A stretch of 64,000 nucleotides of DNA from Streptomyces finlayi (GCF_014216315.1 NZ_CP045702.1:7068001-7132000); one strand, 5' to 3'; numbered from the stretch's first letter, positions 24,495 through 32,703 are shown. Program-made: numbers and translations. Notes: a model not told the origin generated them from the letters alone.

Positions 24495-24959
24495 TCAGTC
24501 CTGGACGGTGATCCGGAAGACGGGGTGGTCGGGGCAGGCGGCGAGGAGTTCCGCGTCGGTCGACTTCGCGGTGATGCCCTTGAAGTACTGGTTGACCTCC
24601 CAGCCCCAGCGCTCCAGGTAGGCGCGGACGATCAGCATCTTCTGCTCGTCGTCCGCGATCTCCACGGCGGTGAAGGTCCGGTTCCTGCGGCCCACGCGAA
24701 GCTCGCCGCCGCCCGCGGCCCGCATGTTGCGGACCCACTGGGAGTGGCCGCGGGCCGAGACGAGGTACTGAGCGCCCTCGTGGGTGTGAGGGTTCACGGG
24801 GATGCGCTGCATCTGCTCGCTCTTGCGGCCGCGCACGGACAACTCCGCCGTGCCGAGCAGGCTGACACCGTGCCGGGCGAGCCAGCCGATGACGCTGTTC
24901 ATGCGGACGGCGAAGGCGTTTCCCCGAAGGTAGTACGGCTGTGGCTGCGGCTGGGACAT
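24495..24959 (-). CDS. Deazaflavin (F420)-dependent nitroreductase family protein
   Basis: Split-barrel protein of 154 aa in the DDN/F420H2-dependent oxidoreductase group. Characteristic segments are TAELSVRGRKSEQMQRIPV, QYLVSARGHSQWVRNMRAAG (the F420 phosphate-binding region) and the C-terminal HPVFRITVQD. The start at ATG 24959 has GGAGG 6 nt upstream. It is divergent from a TetR regulator, and the gap holds several copies of the motif GAGAGCAGTG. It is therefore likely to be induced by a small molecule sensed by that regulator. The substrate is unknown. Confidence 0.87.
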   Translation of the reverse strand: MSQPQPQPYYLRGNAFAVRMNSVIGWLARHGVSLLGTAELSVRGRKSEQMQRIPVNPHTHEGAQYLVSARGHSQWVRNMRAAGGGELRVGRRNRTFTAVEIADDEQKMLIVRAYLERWGWEVNQYFKGITAKSTDAELLAACPDHPVFRITVQD

Positions 24960-24975
24960 GGCTGACCTCCGGCAC

Positions 24976-25064
24976 TTGGAGAGCGGTGCTCTCGCTTGAG
25001 AGCAGTGTGTACGAGACTGCTGCGCAAAAGCAAGAGCACTGCTCTCAATGGTGGCCACTGCTCT
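24976..25064. promoter_or_regulatory. TetR operator array
   Basis: Four copies of a GAGAGC-based motif lie between the divergent genes: a palindrome GAGAGC-GGT-GCTCTC (24979-24993), a half-site TTGAGAGCAGTG (24996-25007), a palindrome AGAGCA-C-TGCTCT followed by CAA (25033-25048), and a half-site CACTGCTCTG (25055-25064). The consensus TTGAGAGCAGTGCTCTCAA fits a TetR dimer site. Both promoters would be covered. Confidence 0.72.
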
Positions 25065-25087
25065 GATCCCGTGGCAGAGTAGAAGCC

Positions 25088-25885
25088 ATGAGCAAGATCA
25101 AAGGAGCCCGGGAGCGCGCCCGTATCGAAGTGACCGCCGCGATCAAGGACGAGGCGAGGAGACAGCTCGCGGCGGACGGCGCCGCGAAACTGTCCCTGCG
25201 CGCGGTCGCCCGGGAACTGGGCATGGTCTCGTCCGCGCTCTACCGCTACTTCCCCAGCCGCGACGAGCTCCTCACGGCACTCATCGTCGACGCCTACGAC
25301 TCCGTGGGCGAGACGGCGGAAGCGGCACGGGACGCCGCCCGCGCCGCTCCCCGTAGAGCGGCCGGCCGGCCTGCGGGGGCGCGCTCGGGTGCGGGGGCAC
25401 CGGGTCCGGACTCTCCCGGACGGCACCGGGAGCAGTGGACGGCGGTCGCCTGCGCCGTACGGGAATGGGCCCTCGCCCATCCCCATGAGTACGCCCTGAT
25501 CTACGGGTCGCCGGTCCCTGGTTACAGCGCCCCGCAGGACACGATCGGCCCTGCCTCCCGGGTGGGGCTGGTCCTCATCGATCTCCTCCAGGACGCCTAC
25601 CGAACCCATGGCCTGGCGGTTTTGCCCCTTGCGGAAGAACTGCGTGCCGATGCCGCCCGCATGTCGGCGGACCTCGCCCCCGACCTCCCGCCCGCAGCGG
25701 TGGCCGGGCTCGTCGCCGCATGGGCGCAGCTCTTCGGCCTGATCTCCTTCGAGGTCTTCGGCCAGTTCAACCGGGTCGTCGAGGCCAGGGAGCCGCTGTT
25801 CCGGCAGGCGGCGGGAGAGCTGGCCCGCACGGTGGGCCTGACAGACGTACGGTCCGCGTCCAGCGCCCGGCCGCACCGCGACTGA
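25088..25885 (+). CDS. TetR/AcrR family transcriptional regulator
   Basis: Regulator of 265 aa. The HTH lies at about residues 35-65 (LSLRAVARELGMVSSALYRYFPSRDELL). An unusually long Arg/Ala/Gly/Pro-rich linker (AARAAPRRAAGRPAGARSG) separates the DNA-binding part from the ligand domain, which starts around WTAVACAVREWALAHPHEYALIYG and resembles the WHG-type C-terminal domain. It probably represses itself and the divergent F420-dependent oxidoreductase through the motif array between them. Confidence 0.9.
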   Translation: MSKIKGARERARIEVTAAIKDEARRQLAADGAAKLSLRAVARELGMVSSALYRYFPSRDELLTALIVDAYDSVGETAEAARDAARAAPRRAAGRPAGARSGAGAPGPDSPGRHREQWTAVACAVREWALAHPHEYALIYGSPVPGYSAPQDTIGPASRVGLVLIDLLQDAYRTHGLAVLPLAEELRADAARMSADLAPDLPPAAVAGLVAAWAQLFGLISFEVFGQFNRVVEAREPLFRQAAGELARTVGLTDVRSASSARPHRD

Positions 25886-26125
25886 AGGGCCCGAGGCCAC
25901 GGCTCGGTCGGGCCACGGCTCGGCTCAGGCCACGACTGGTGGGCCTCGCTCTTCTCGACTCCGACCCCGAGCCGGCCCGCATCGCCCTCACCACCATCGA
26001 GTCCACCGGCAAGGAGGCCCTGGGCGAGCACGGGGCTGTCCGTCACCGCCGAGACCGAAGAACGGCGGGACGCCGTCCCGCCCGGCACCGGTCTCGCCAC
26101 CTTCGGCGCAACTCGTCGTTCCCGC
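25886..26125. other. Intergenic stretch with possible coding remnant
   Basis: About 240 bp between convergent genes. In one plus frame, about 25942-26037, it reads LLDSDPEPARIALTTIESTG followed by KEALGEHG, which looks protein-like before turning into Arg-rich text. This may be a relic of a lost gene, but I cannot name the family. Confidence 0.25.
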
Positions 26126-26419
26126 CTACGAGTCGGGGCTCGTACGGCCGGTCCTGCTCGGCTGGGACGGCGGTGGGGGACCGTCCGGGCGGCGCGGGAA
26201 TCGCCACAGGACGTGGACGAGACGGGCGACGAAGGCGAAGGCCGCGACCGTGCCGCCGACGGCGGTCAGGACGCGGCCCGCGGTGTCGGACAGATCCAGG
26301 ACCAGGGCCGGGGCGGTGATGCCCGCGAATCCGGCCGCTGCCACGAAGGAGGCGCTCACCAGGGCGTAACCGATCTCGACGGTGATCGCGTCGCGGTCCT
26401 GCTGGCTGCGTCGTCCCAT
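26126..26419 (-). CDS. DUF6332 family small membrane protein
   Basis: Protein of 97 aa, start ATG 26419 (MGRRSQQDRDAITVEIGYA). Two hydrophobic helices (ALVSASFVAAAGFAGITA and VLTAVGGTVAAFAFVARLVHVLW) are followed by a basic Pro/Ser-rich tail. It matches the short two-helix DUF6332 family of Streptomyces; the function is unknown. It is in the same direction as the upstream maleylpyruvate-isomerase-family gene. Confidence 0.65.
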   Translation of the reverse strand: MGRRSQQDRDAITVEIGYALVSASFVAAAGFAGITAPALVLDLSDTAGRVLTAVGGTVAAFAFVARLVHVLWRFPRRPDGPPPPSQPSRTGRTSPDS

Positions 26420-26489
26420 GCCCGAAGTGTCACAGGGGCGGGAGCCGGAGGCAATGAGGCCTCCGGTCCCTTGAGGGCCCCGTCGTACG

Positions 26490-27245
26490 TCACGACCAAC
26501 TGACCCCTGAGTTCTCGGCCCACATCCGGGCCGGCCCCTCGTCACCTGTGAGCGTGACCGCTGACGAGGGGAGCCGGTTCCGGAGCGCGAAGTACAGCTT
26601 CCCGGCCTCGCCGCTCAACTCGCAGTCCACCCAAGCGAGTTCCGAGGTGCCCTCGTGGCGTACGGCCTGTGGCGGTTCGGCCGACAGGCGTACGGTCCAC
26701 ACCGCGTCGGCGTCCGTGGCGCGTATCCGCAGCGTGCACGGTACGTCGGTGCGCACCCGGCTCTTCGGACGGGCGTGGAAGCACGTGAGCAGTTCGTCGA
26801 TTCCGTCCAGCGCGAGGGCTTCCCCGACGGGTGACAGTGGTCCGCCGAGCGCCGATTCGGCGTCCGCCCGGTGCACCGCGGTCTCATGGGCCTGGCGTCG
26901 CGCCCAGAACGCCAGCGGGGAGGGCGCGGGCATGAACGACCAGCAGTCGAGGCCGGTGGGCGCGGCCGTCAGCGCGTCGACGAGCAGTTCGTGACCCTCA
27001 GGGAACCAGGCGAGCAACTCGGCCCCGTCCAGATCGGGTTCGCCGCCGTCCGGGTGGTACGCCGTGTGGCCCTCGGCCACGAACTCCGTAGCCCAGCGGT
27101 GCACCATTCCGGTGTGGCGGAGCAGATCACGCACGCGCCAGCCGGGACAGGTCGCCACCGGAGCGCCCTGTCCCGCCTTCTCGGTCGCCGCAGCAAGCGA
27201 ACGGCCCTCTGCGGCTAGTGACTTGATGTGCTCGGCGATCTTCAT
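26490..27245 (-). CDS. Maleylpyruvate isomerase family mycothiol-dependent protein
   Basis: Protein of 251 aa with an N-terminal DinB-like four-helix MDMPI domain and a C-terminal SCP-like domain. The N-terminal metal-site residues are seen in LLRHTGMVHRWA and RRQAHETAVHRADAE (HExxxHR/D). The family uses mycothiol, the actinobacterial thiol, as cofactor, usually for isomerisation or thiol transfer. No Shine-Dalgarno precedes the ATG at 27245, and CAGAAT lies 6 nt upstream, so the mRNA may be leaderless. Confidence 0.87.
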   Translation of the reverse strand: MKIAEHIKSLAAEGRSLAAATEKAGQGAPVATCPGWRVRDLLRHTGMVHRWATEFVAEGHTAYHPDGGEPDLDGAELLAWFPEGHELLVDALTAAPTGLDCWSFMPAPSPLAFWARRQAHETAVHRADAESALGGPLSPVGEALALDGIDELLTCFHARPKSRVRTDVPCTLRIRATDADAVWTVRLSAEPPQAVRHEGTSELAWVDCELSGEAGKLYFALRNRLPSSAVTLTGDEGPARMWAENSGVSWS

Positions 27246-27260
27246 GTCGCGATTCTGCCA

Positions 27261-27284
27261 GGGGCAGGGGCAGGGGCAGGGGCA
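27261..27284. repeat. Hexanucleotide repeat (GGGGCA)4 in promoter region
   Basis: Four perfect copies of GGGGCA, ending 16 bp before the start codon of the mycothiol-dependent gene on the other strand. It falls where the -35 to -10 spacer of a leaderless promoter would lie. Confidence 0.8.
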
Positions 27285-27338
27285 GTGGGGCCCGGCTGTT
27301 TTCGCGCCTGGGCGGCGAGAGCGCGCGGGCCGGTCCGT

Positions 27339-28559
27339 TCACGCATGCGTGGCGTTGCGCGCGCCGAACCCCAGCACCGCCGCGGCCGCGGCGAGGAGCG
27401 CCACCGTCGTGAGGGCCACCGGCAGGGAGAACCAGTCGGCCAGGAATCCGATGGCGGGCGGACCCAGCAGCATTCCGCCGTAACCGAGTGTCGAAGCGGC
27501 GGCCACTCCGCTGGGCCCCGCGAGCTCGCCGGCCCGGCCGACCGCGACGGGGAAGATGTTGGCCAGTCCCAGGCCGGTGACGGCGAAGCCGACAAGGGCG
27601 AGCCAGGTGGTCGGTGCGAGCGCTCCGAGCAGCATTCCGGCCGCGGCGGTCGCGCCGCCGAGGGCGAGCGTACGGGTCTGGCCGAGGCGCTCCAGCATGG
27701 CTGTGCCGCTGAGCCGGCCGATGGTCATGGTCAGGGCGAACAGGGAGTACCCGGCGGCGGCGAGGCCGGGAGCGGCGTTCAGGTCCTGCGCCAGGTGCAG
27801 GGCGCCCCAGTCGGCCAGTGCGCCTTCGCCGTACGCGGTGCAGAGGGCTATGACGCCGAAGAGGAGCACGATCCGGCGGGCCCTTCCGCTCAGCCGCCGC
27901 GGGGGAGCGGTGGCGGGCCGTCCGGGGGCGGTTGCTGCGGAGGCGTTCTTGTGGCGCATCAGCGCCGGTCCGGCAACCGCGGTCAGCAGCAGCCCGATGC
28001 AGGTGAGTGCGGTCAGGTGCGTGGCGGCGGACAGGCGTCCGGCGACCAGCCCGCCGAGCCCGGCGCCGATCATGCCGCCGAGGCTGAACGCGGCGTGGAA
28101 ACTCGGCATCACCGGGCGGCGGAGGGTGGCCACGAGGTCGACTGCGGCACTGTTCATCGCCACGTTCGCGCCGCCGTACGCGGCGCCGAACACCAGCAGG
28201 ACCAGCCCGAGGCCGAGCGGCGAGTGGGTGCGGGCGGGCAGCGCGATGCTCAGGGAGAGAAGCACGGCGCAGACGACGGTGACGGCGTGACTTCCGTAAC
28301 GCCGGCAGAGCCTGCCCGTGAGCATCATGGTGATCACGGCGCCGGCGGAGACGCCCAGCAGGGCGAGTCCGAGGGTGGAGGCGGTGGCGCCGGTCTGCTG
28401 CTTGATGGCCGGAATGCGGACCACCCAGCCGGCGAAGAGGAAGCCGTCGAGGGCGAAGAACAGGGTCAGGGCGGTACGGAGTCGGGCCGACGAGGGTGGG
28501 GCGGTGTCTCCGCCAGTTCCCCCCGGTACGGCCGTCCGCAGTTTGTTTAGTTGCGGCAC
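27339..28559 (-). CDS. MFS transporter
   Basis: Major facilitator superfamily permease of 406 aa with about twelve hydrophobic helices. Visible family features are FAGWVVRIPAIKQQTGAT after helix 1 and TGRLCRRYGSHAV in the helix 2-3 loop. A central cytoplasmic loop rich in Ala/Pro/Arg follows (NASAATAPGRPATAPPRR). The start is best placed at GTG 28559, which lies within a palindromic operator. It is divergent from a ROK-family repressor, suggesting a sugar or sugar-like substrate. An exporter role cannot be excluded. Confidence 0.87.
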   Translation of the reverse strand: MPQLNKLRTAVPGGTGGDTAPPSSARLRTALTLFFALDGFLFAGWVVRIPAIKQQTGATASTLGLALLGVSAGAVITMMLTGRLCRRYGSHAVTVVCAVLLSLSIALPARTHSPLGLGLVLLVFGAAYGGANVAMNSAAVDLVATLRRPVMPSFHAAFSLGGMIGAGLGGLVAGRLSAATHLTALTCIGLLLTAVAGPALMRHKNASAATAPGRPATAPPRRLSGRARRIVLLFGVIALCTAYGEGALADWGALHLAQDLNAAPGLAAAGYSLFALTMTIGRLSGTAMLERLGQTRTLALGGATAAAGMLLGALAPTTWLALVGFAVTGLGLANIFPVAVGRAGELAGPSGVAAASTLGYGGMLLGPPAIGFLADWFSLPVALTTVALLAAAAAVLGFGARNATHA

Positions 28560-28564
28560 AAACT
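28540..28564. promoter_or_regulatory. ROK-type operator overlapping MFS start
   Basis: Inverted repeat AGTTTGT-N11-ACAAACT, in an AT-rich island of otherwise GC-rich DNA. AGTTTGTTTA is typical of operators for ROK/XylR repressors. The GTG start of the MFS gene lies inside the site, which implies control right at the transcription and translation start. Confidence 0.65.
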
Positions 28565-28679
28565 CAGCATAGAGGTGCCCGGACGGCAGACGCAAGACGG
28601 CGGCCCGCCGCCCCCATGGCAGACGCCGCAGGGCGCCTGGGCGTCTCGCGGGGGCTCGGATCATGGGAGACTCGCCCCC

Positions 28680-29894
28680 ATGAACGGCAAGGCGACCACT
28701 ACCCGGACCAAGTTGGAGCGGGGCCGCAGCGCGCTCGGACCCGCGCTGGAACTGGTCCACACCGGACGCGCGCCCACGCGCGCCGTCCTGACCTCCGAAC
28801 TCGGCGTCACCCGCGCCACCGCGGGCGCGGTCGCCGCGGAGCTGGAGGCGCTCGGGCTCATTCGCGTCGACTCGAGCCCCGGCTCGGCCGCCGGATCGCA
28901 GGGCCGCCCCTCCCACCGGCTCGCCGTCAGCGAGGCCGGCCCGGTGGCGCTCGCCGCCCAGGTGCACGCCGACGGCTTCCGTGCCGCGCTCGTCGGACTC
29001 GGTGGCCGGATCGTCGCCACCGCGCCCGGCTGTGTCGCCGTGATGGCCGACCCTGCCCAGGTCCTCGGCGAAGTCGTCGCCGCCGGTGCCCAGTTGCTGC
29101 GCGACACCGGTCTGCGCTGTGTCGGCGCCGGGCTGGCCGTTCCCTCAGCCGTCGCCGAGCCGGAGGGTACGGCCCTCAACCCGCTGCACATCGCCTGGCC
29201 CGCGGGCTCGCCCGTCCGGGAGATCTTCGCCGACTGCGTCCGGGAGACAGGCGTCACCGGGCCCGCGTTCACCGGTAACGATGTCAACCTGGCCGCCCTC
29301 GCCGAACACCGGCACGGCGCCGGGCGCGGTGCGCAGCATCTCCTGTGTGTCGCCACCGGGCACCGCGGCGTGGGCGGCGCCCTGGTCCTCGACGGGCGCC
29401 TGCACAGCGGCAGTTCCGGGCTGGCGCTGGAGGTCGGGCACCTCACGGTGAACGCCGAGGGGCGGCCCTGCCACTGTGGCGGCCGTGGCTGCCTGGATGT
29501 CGAGACGGACCCGCTCGCCTTCCTCACGGCCGCCCGCAGGGAACCGGGGCCGGAGGAGTCGCTGCTCAAACAGGCCGGTGATCTGCTGCGTACGGAGTAC
29601 GAGGACGTGGCGGTACGCCACGCCGCCGAGGAACTGATCGACCGGCTGGGCCTGGGTCTCGCCGGACTCGTCAACATCCTCAACCCCGACCGCATCATCC
29701 TCGGTGGTCTCCATCGCGACCTCCTCGACGCCGATCCGGAGCGGCTCCGCGCGGTGGTGGCCGACCGCAGCCTCTGGGGGCGCAGCGGCAGCGTTCCGAT
29801 CCTGCCGTGCACCCTGGCGCACAACAGCCTGGTGGGCGCGGCCGAACTCGCCTGGCAGCCGGTGCTCGACGACCCGCTCGCCGCCCTGGCCTGA
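28680..29894 (+). CDS. ROK family transcriptional repressor
   Basis: Regulator of 404 aa combining an N-terminal winged helix (APTRAVLTSELGVTRATAGAVAAELEALG, about 30-60) with a ROK sugar-binding domain. The ROK part retains the zinc-site Cys residues (RPCHCGGRGCLDVE), with the His in EVGHLTV. The glycine-rich ATP site is weak, as expected for a regulator. It starts at ATG 28680. It is divergent from the MFS transporter with a ROK-type operator between, so it probably represses that transporter until a sugar ligand binds. Confidence 0.88.
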   Translation: MNGKATTTRTKLERGRSALGPALELVHTGRAPTRAVLTSELGVTRATAGAVAAELEALGLIRVDSSPGSAAGSQGRPSHRLAVSEAGPVALAAQVHADGFRAALVGLGGRIVATAPGCVAVMADPAQVLGEVVAAGAQLLRDTGLRCVGAGLAVPSAVAEPEGTALNPLHIAWPAGSPVREIFADCVRETGVTGPAFTGNDVNLAALAEHRHGAGRGAQHLLCVATGHRGVGGALVLDGRLHSGSSGLALEVGHLTVNAEGRPCHCGGRGCLDVETDPLAFLTAARREPGPEESLLKQAGDLLRTEYEDVAVRHAAEELIDRLGLGLAGLVNILNPDRIILGGLHRDLLDADPERLRAVVADRSLWGRSGSVPILPCTLAHNSLVGAAELAWQPVLDDPLAALA

Positions 29895-29899
29895 CGTGT

Positions 29900-30009
29900 G
29901 CCGAAGTGCTGGCGCGCGCCGAAGTGCTGACGGGTATCCAGACACCTGACGGGCGCTCAAGCACCTGACGGCCGCATAGGCACCTGACGGACTCTCAGGC
30001 GTCTGGCGG
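29900..30009. repeat. Short tandem repeats after ROK repressor
   Basis: Two 18-bp units starting GCCGAAGTGCTG (29900, 29918) are followed by three 19-bp units starting CACCTGACGG (29943, 29962, 29981) and a degenerate fourth. The array lies between the ROK gene and a relic ABC ATPase. It is too short and regular to be CRISPR. Confidence 0.7.
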
Positions 30010-30027
30010 TGGCGCCGAGGCGTCGAC

Positions 30028-30261
30028 CGGATCTGTCACGAAGCGCCGCAGCGACGAGTCATCGCCGCAGGGGTGTTCGCGGGCGGCCGCGATGGTGTCT
30101 TCGCCGGCGAACCGACCGGCACCCTCGACTCCCCCGCGGGCGACGAGACGGTCGCCCGCGACCCGGTCGCGGCCGCCCACGCGGACGAGGTCGTCGTCCT
30201 CGCGGACAGGCTGCTGATCGTGGGCCCGGTGGGACTCGGCGACGGCGCACCGGTCGGCTGA
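30028..30261 (+). pseudogene. Relic of a MacB-type ABC transporter ATPase
   Basis: In one frame the sequence reads QRRVIAAGVFAGGRDG, then VFAGEPTGTLDSPAGDE, then TVARDPVAAAHADEVVVLAD, ending in a stop at 30261. This matches the end of an ABC ATPase: post-signature QQRVAIARAL, Walker B and D-loop (FADEPTGALDS), then the H-loop region (VTHDPVAAAYADRVVVLADG). The Walker B Asp is Gly, about 30 residues between D-loop and H-loop are missing, and the H-loop His is gone. There is no start and no upstream P-loop. It is a non-functional remnant. Confidence 0.72.
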
Positions 30262-30350
30262 CGGCCTGGCCGGTAGGCCGTCAGCCGGTCGGCATGGACG
30301 TACTGCGTGCCATCGCCCCGCAGTGGCGCGGGGCCCGTTCGCCGCGCCCG

Positions 30351-30863
30351 TCAGCCGACGACAGCCGACCGGGCGGGCGGTTGTGCGGTTGTCTCCAGGG
30401 CGGCGAAGGCGAACGGGCCGTCGGTGGTCGACCCGTACACCGCGAGCGGCGGCAGCGTGGACGTGCCGCACGGCGCGGGGAGGGTGAACCAGACGCTCTT
30501 GCCCGCCCCGTCGGCCGGCCGCACGCCCCAGCTCTCGCTGACCGCGGCGATCAGTGCCAGTCCGCGACCCGAGGTGGCGTCGGAGTCGGCGTCGTTCAGG
30601 GTCGGCAGACGTGGGTCGTGGTCGTGGACGGAGACCGTCAGACGGTCGAGCAGCAGCTCGATCTCGACGGTGCATGATTTGTCCGGCTGTGCATGCCGGT
30701 GGACGTTGGTCAGCAGTTCGGTGACGCCGAGCGCTGCCTGGTCGATCAGAGGATCGAGATGCCAGTAGCGCAGTTGCGCCGAGATTATTCTGCGGACCTG
30801 ACCGATCCGCGACGGCAGGGCTTGGAGCTCCACCGCGCAGTGCCTGCTTGGCTCGCTGATCAC
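30351..30863 (-). CDS. ATP-binding regulatory protein (HATPase, RsbW/SpoIIAB-like)
   Basis: Single-domain GHKL ATPase of 170 aa of the type abundant in Streptomyces as anti-sigma or switch kinases. The N box is VTELLTNVHRHA and the G1 region is VHDHDPRLP, followed by SGRGLALIAAVSESWGV. No partner sigma or anti-anti-sigma gene is adjacent. It starts at GTG 30863. A role in serine phosphorylation of an antagonist protein is likely from family knowledge only. Confidence 0.85.
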   Translation of the reverse strand: MISEPSRHCAVELQALPSRIGQVRRIISAQLRYWHLDPLIDQAALGVTELLTNVHRHAQPDKSCTVEIELLLDRLTVSVHDHDPRLPTLNDADSDATSGRGLALIAAVSESWGVRPADGAGKSVWFTLPAPCGTSTLPPLAVYGSTTDGPFAFAALETTAQPPARSAVVG

Positions 30864-31052
30864 GGCTGCGACTCCCCGAAATAGGTCCGGAAGAAGACGA
30901 AGGAACGGATAGCAGGTGCTGGCTGCTGTCTCTGGTCCGTTTGTCGCGCTCCGGCGGAGACTGGATCACAGTGTCACCGCCGGTGCACCATCAGTGACGT
31001 GGGTCCAGCGTGACGCAGGCGGTCGCGCTCCGCAACTCGCGGTGGCCCGCCG

Positions 31053-31376
31053 TCAACGCCCGCTGCCCTCGACCCCGGCGCCGCGCAGGACGTCGAGCAG
31101 CCGGCGGGCCGGAGCGGCCCCGTCGGGTTCACGGCTCCGCTGCCCCATCGTCAGCCGGTAGCGCACCCCGTTGAGCCGCGCGACCGTCGAGCCGGCCGCC
31201 GGGAACCATCCCTTCCCCACGCTGACCGCTCCCACCGGAGCACTGTCGATCTCCCGGCCGTTGCTCGTCAGCAGGGCCACCCGGCCGTCCTTGACGACGA
31301 CGGATCCGGCTCTGGTGAGTGAGCGGGCCCACCGGTCGATCCTGACCCCACTCGCGCTGAACTCCGCTTCCCGCAC
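31053..31376 (-). CDS. Conserved hypothetical protein
   Basis: Protein of 107 aa starting at GTG 31376 (MREAEFSASGVRIDRWARSL). It contains alternating hydrophobic strands (GSVVVKDGRVALLTSNGREIDSAP, GVRYRLTMG), suggesting a small beta-rich domain. Proteins like this are common and conserved in Streptomyces; the function is unknown. There is no signal peptide or membrane helix. It is divergent from the cysteine desulfhydrase gene. Confidence 0.65.
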   Translation of the reverse strand: MREAEFSASGVRIDRWARSLTRAGSVVVKDGRVALLTSNGREIDSAPVGAVSVGKGWFPAAGSTVARLNGVRYRLTMGQRSREPDGAAPARRLLDVLRGAGVEGSGR

Positions 31377-31557
31377 GGTGAATCGCCCCCTTTCGGTTGT
31401 CTCTCCCCGTGCAGTGTGCCTGGGACCGGAGCCTCGGCGCCAGGGGGCGGCCGGTCGTCACCCAAGGCAGTCCTATGGGCCATCAAAGTGAACGTTTGTG
31501 CAGGTGGGGGGAATAACGTGGGAGCGGCGAGTACGGGTGACACGAGGAGGAACGCTG

Positions 31558-32691
31558 ATGGACACCAGTGGGCACAGACGTGACGGCGGTGCTGCGGTGA
31601 CCGTGGACATCGACCGTTCCGACCTCGAGTACCGGGCCTGGCTGAAGGAAGCCGTACGCAAGGTCCATGCCGACGCCAACCGCTCGGCCGACACGCACCT
31701 CCTGCGGTTCCCGCTGCCCGAGCAGTGGGGGATCGACCTCTACCTCAAGGACGAGTCGACGCATCCCACCGGCAGCCTCAAGCACCGGCTCGCCCGTTCG
31801 CTCTTCCTGTACGGGCTCTGCAACGGCTGGATCCGCAAGGGTAAGCCGGTTATCGAGGCGTCCAGCGGTTCGACGGCCGTGTCGGAGGCGTACTTCGCAA
31901 GGCTGATCGGGGTGCCGTTCGTCGCCGTGATGCCGCGTACCACCAGCCCGGAGAAGTGCCGGCTCATCGAATTCCACGGCGGGCAGTGCCACTTCGTCGA
32001 CGACTCCAGGATGCTGTACGAGGAGTCCGCGCGCCTCGCCGCCGAGACCGGCGGCCATTACATGGACCAGTTCACCTACGCGGAACGGGCGACGGACTGG
32101 CGCGGCAACAACAACATCGCGGAGTCCATCTACCAGCAGCTTCGGCTGGAGAGGTATCCGGAGCCGGCGTGGATCGTCGCGACGGCGGGAACGGGCGGCA
32201 CCTCCGCGACGATCGCCCGCTACGTGCACTACATGCAGTACGACACCCGGATCTGTGTGCCCGACCCCGAGAACTCCTGTTTCTTCGACGGCTGGACCAA
32301 CGACAACCCACTGGCCACCAGCGACTGCGGCTCCCGCATCGAGGGCATCGGCAGGCCCCGGATGGAACCCAGCTTCCTGCCGGGCGCCATCGACCGGATG
32401 ATGAAGGTGCCGGACGCGGCCAGTGTCGCCGCGGTACGCGCGCTGGAACGTGCCATCGGCCGCAAGGCGGGCGGCTCCACGGGTACGGGATTGTGGAGTG
32501 CGCTGAAGCTGGTCGCCGAGATGGTGGAACAGGGCAGCACCGGCAGCATCGTCACGCTGATCTGCGACCCGGGCGACCGCTACCTCGACAAGTACTACTC
32601 CGACAGCTGGCTCACCGCACAGGGCCTGGACATCGCCCCGTACACCGGGACGATCGACTCCTTCCTGGCCACCGGGAGCTGGCGGGCGTAG
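31558..32691 (+). CDS. PLP-dependent cysteine desulfhydrase, Cds1-like
   Basis: Fold-type II PLP enzyme of 377 aa in the cysteine synthase superfamily, closest in style to mycobacterial Cds1, which releases H2S, pyruvate and ammonia from L-cysteine. The PLP lysine is Lys75 in THPTGSLKHRLA. The substrate loop is IEASSGSTAVSEAYFA, the phosphate loop is ATAGTGGTSATIARYV, and KAGGSTGTGLWSALKL closes the site. ATG 31558 follows GAGGAGG at the right distance. It may help set intracellular sulfide and redox balance. It ends 12 bp from the convergent SRPBCC gene. Confidence 0.87.
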   Translation: MDTSGHRRDGGAAVTVDIDRSDLEYRAWLKEAVRKVHADANRSADTHLLRFPLPEQWGIDLYLKDESTHPTGSLKHRLARSLFLYGLCNGWIRKGKPVIEASSGSTAVSEAYFARLIGVPFVAVMPRTTSPEKCRLIEFHGGQCHFVDDSRMLYEESARLAAETGGHYMDQFTYAERATDWRGNNNIAESIYQQLRLERYPEPAWIVATAGTGGTSATIARYVHYMQYDTRICVPDPENSCFFDGWTNDNPLATSDCGSRIEGIGRPRMEPSFLPGAIDRMMKVPDAASVAAVRALERAIGRKAGGSTGTGLWSALKLVAEMVEQGSTGSIVTLICDPGDRYLDKYYSDSWLTAQGLDIAPYTGTIDSFLATGSWRA

Positions 32692-32703
32692 GCCGCGCGG
32701 GCG

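Noticed and set aside
27228..28550. 440-codon plus-strand frame over the MFS transporter
   Set aside because: Extremely Gly/Glu/Arg-rich with no domain; it is the antisense of a clear twelve-helix transporter.
29900..30009. CRISPR array
   Set aside because: Units are directly adjacent without unique spacers and no cas genes are present, so these are simple tandem repeats.
31475..31516. 13-residue ORF with one Cys codon upstream of the Cds1-like gene
   Set aside because: It lacks the HVDL-R-CP pattern and any ribosome binding site or promoter that I could recognise, so a leader role is not supported.
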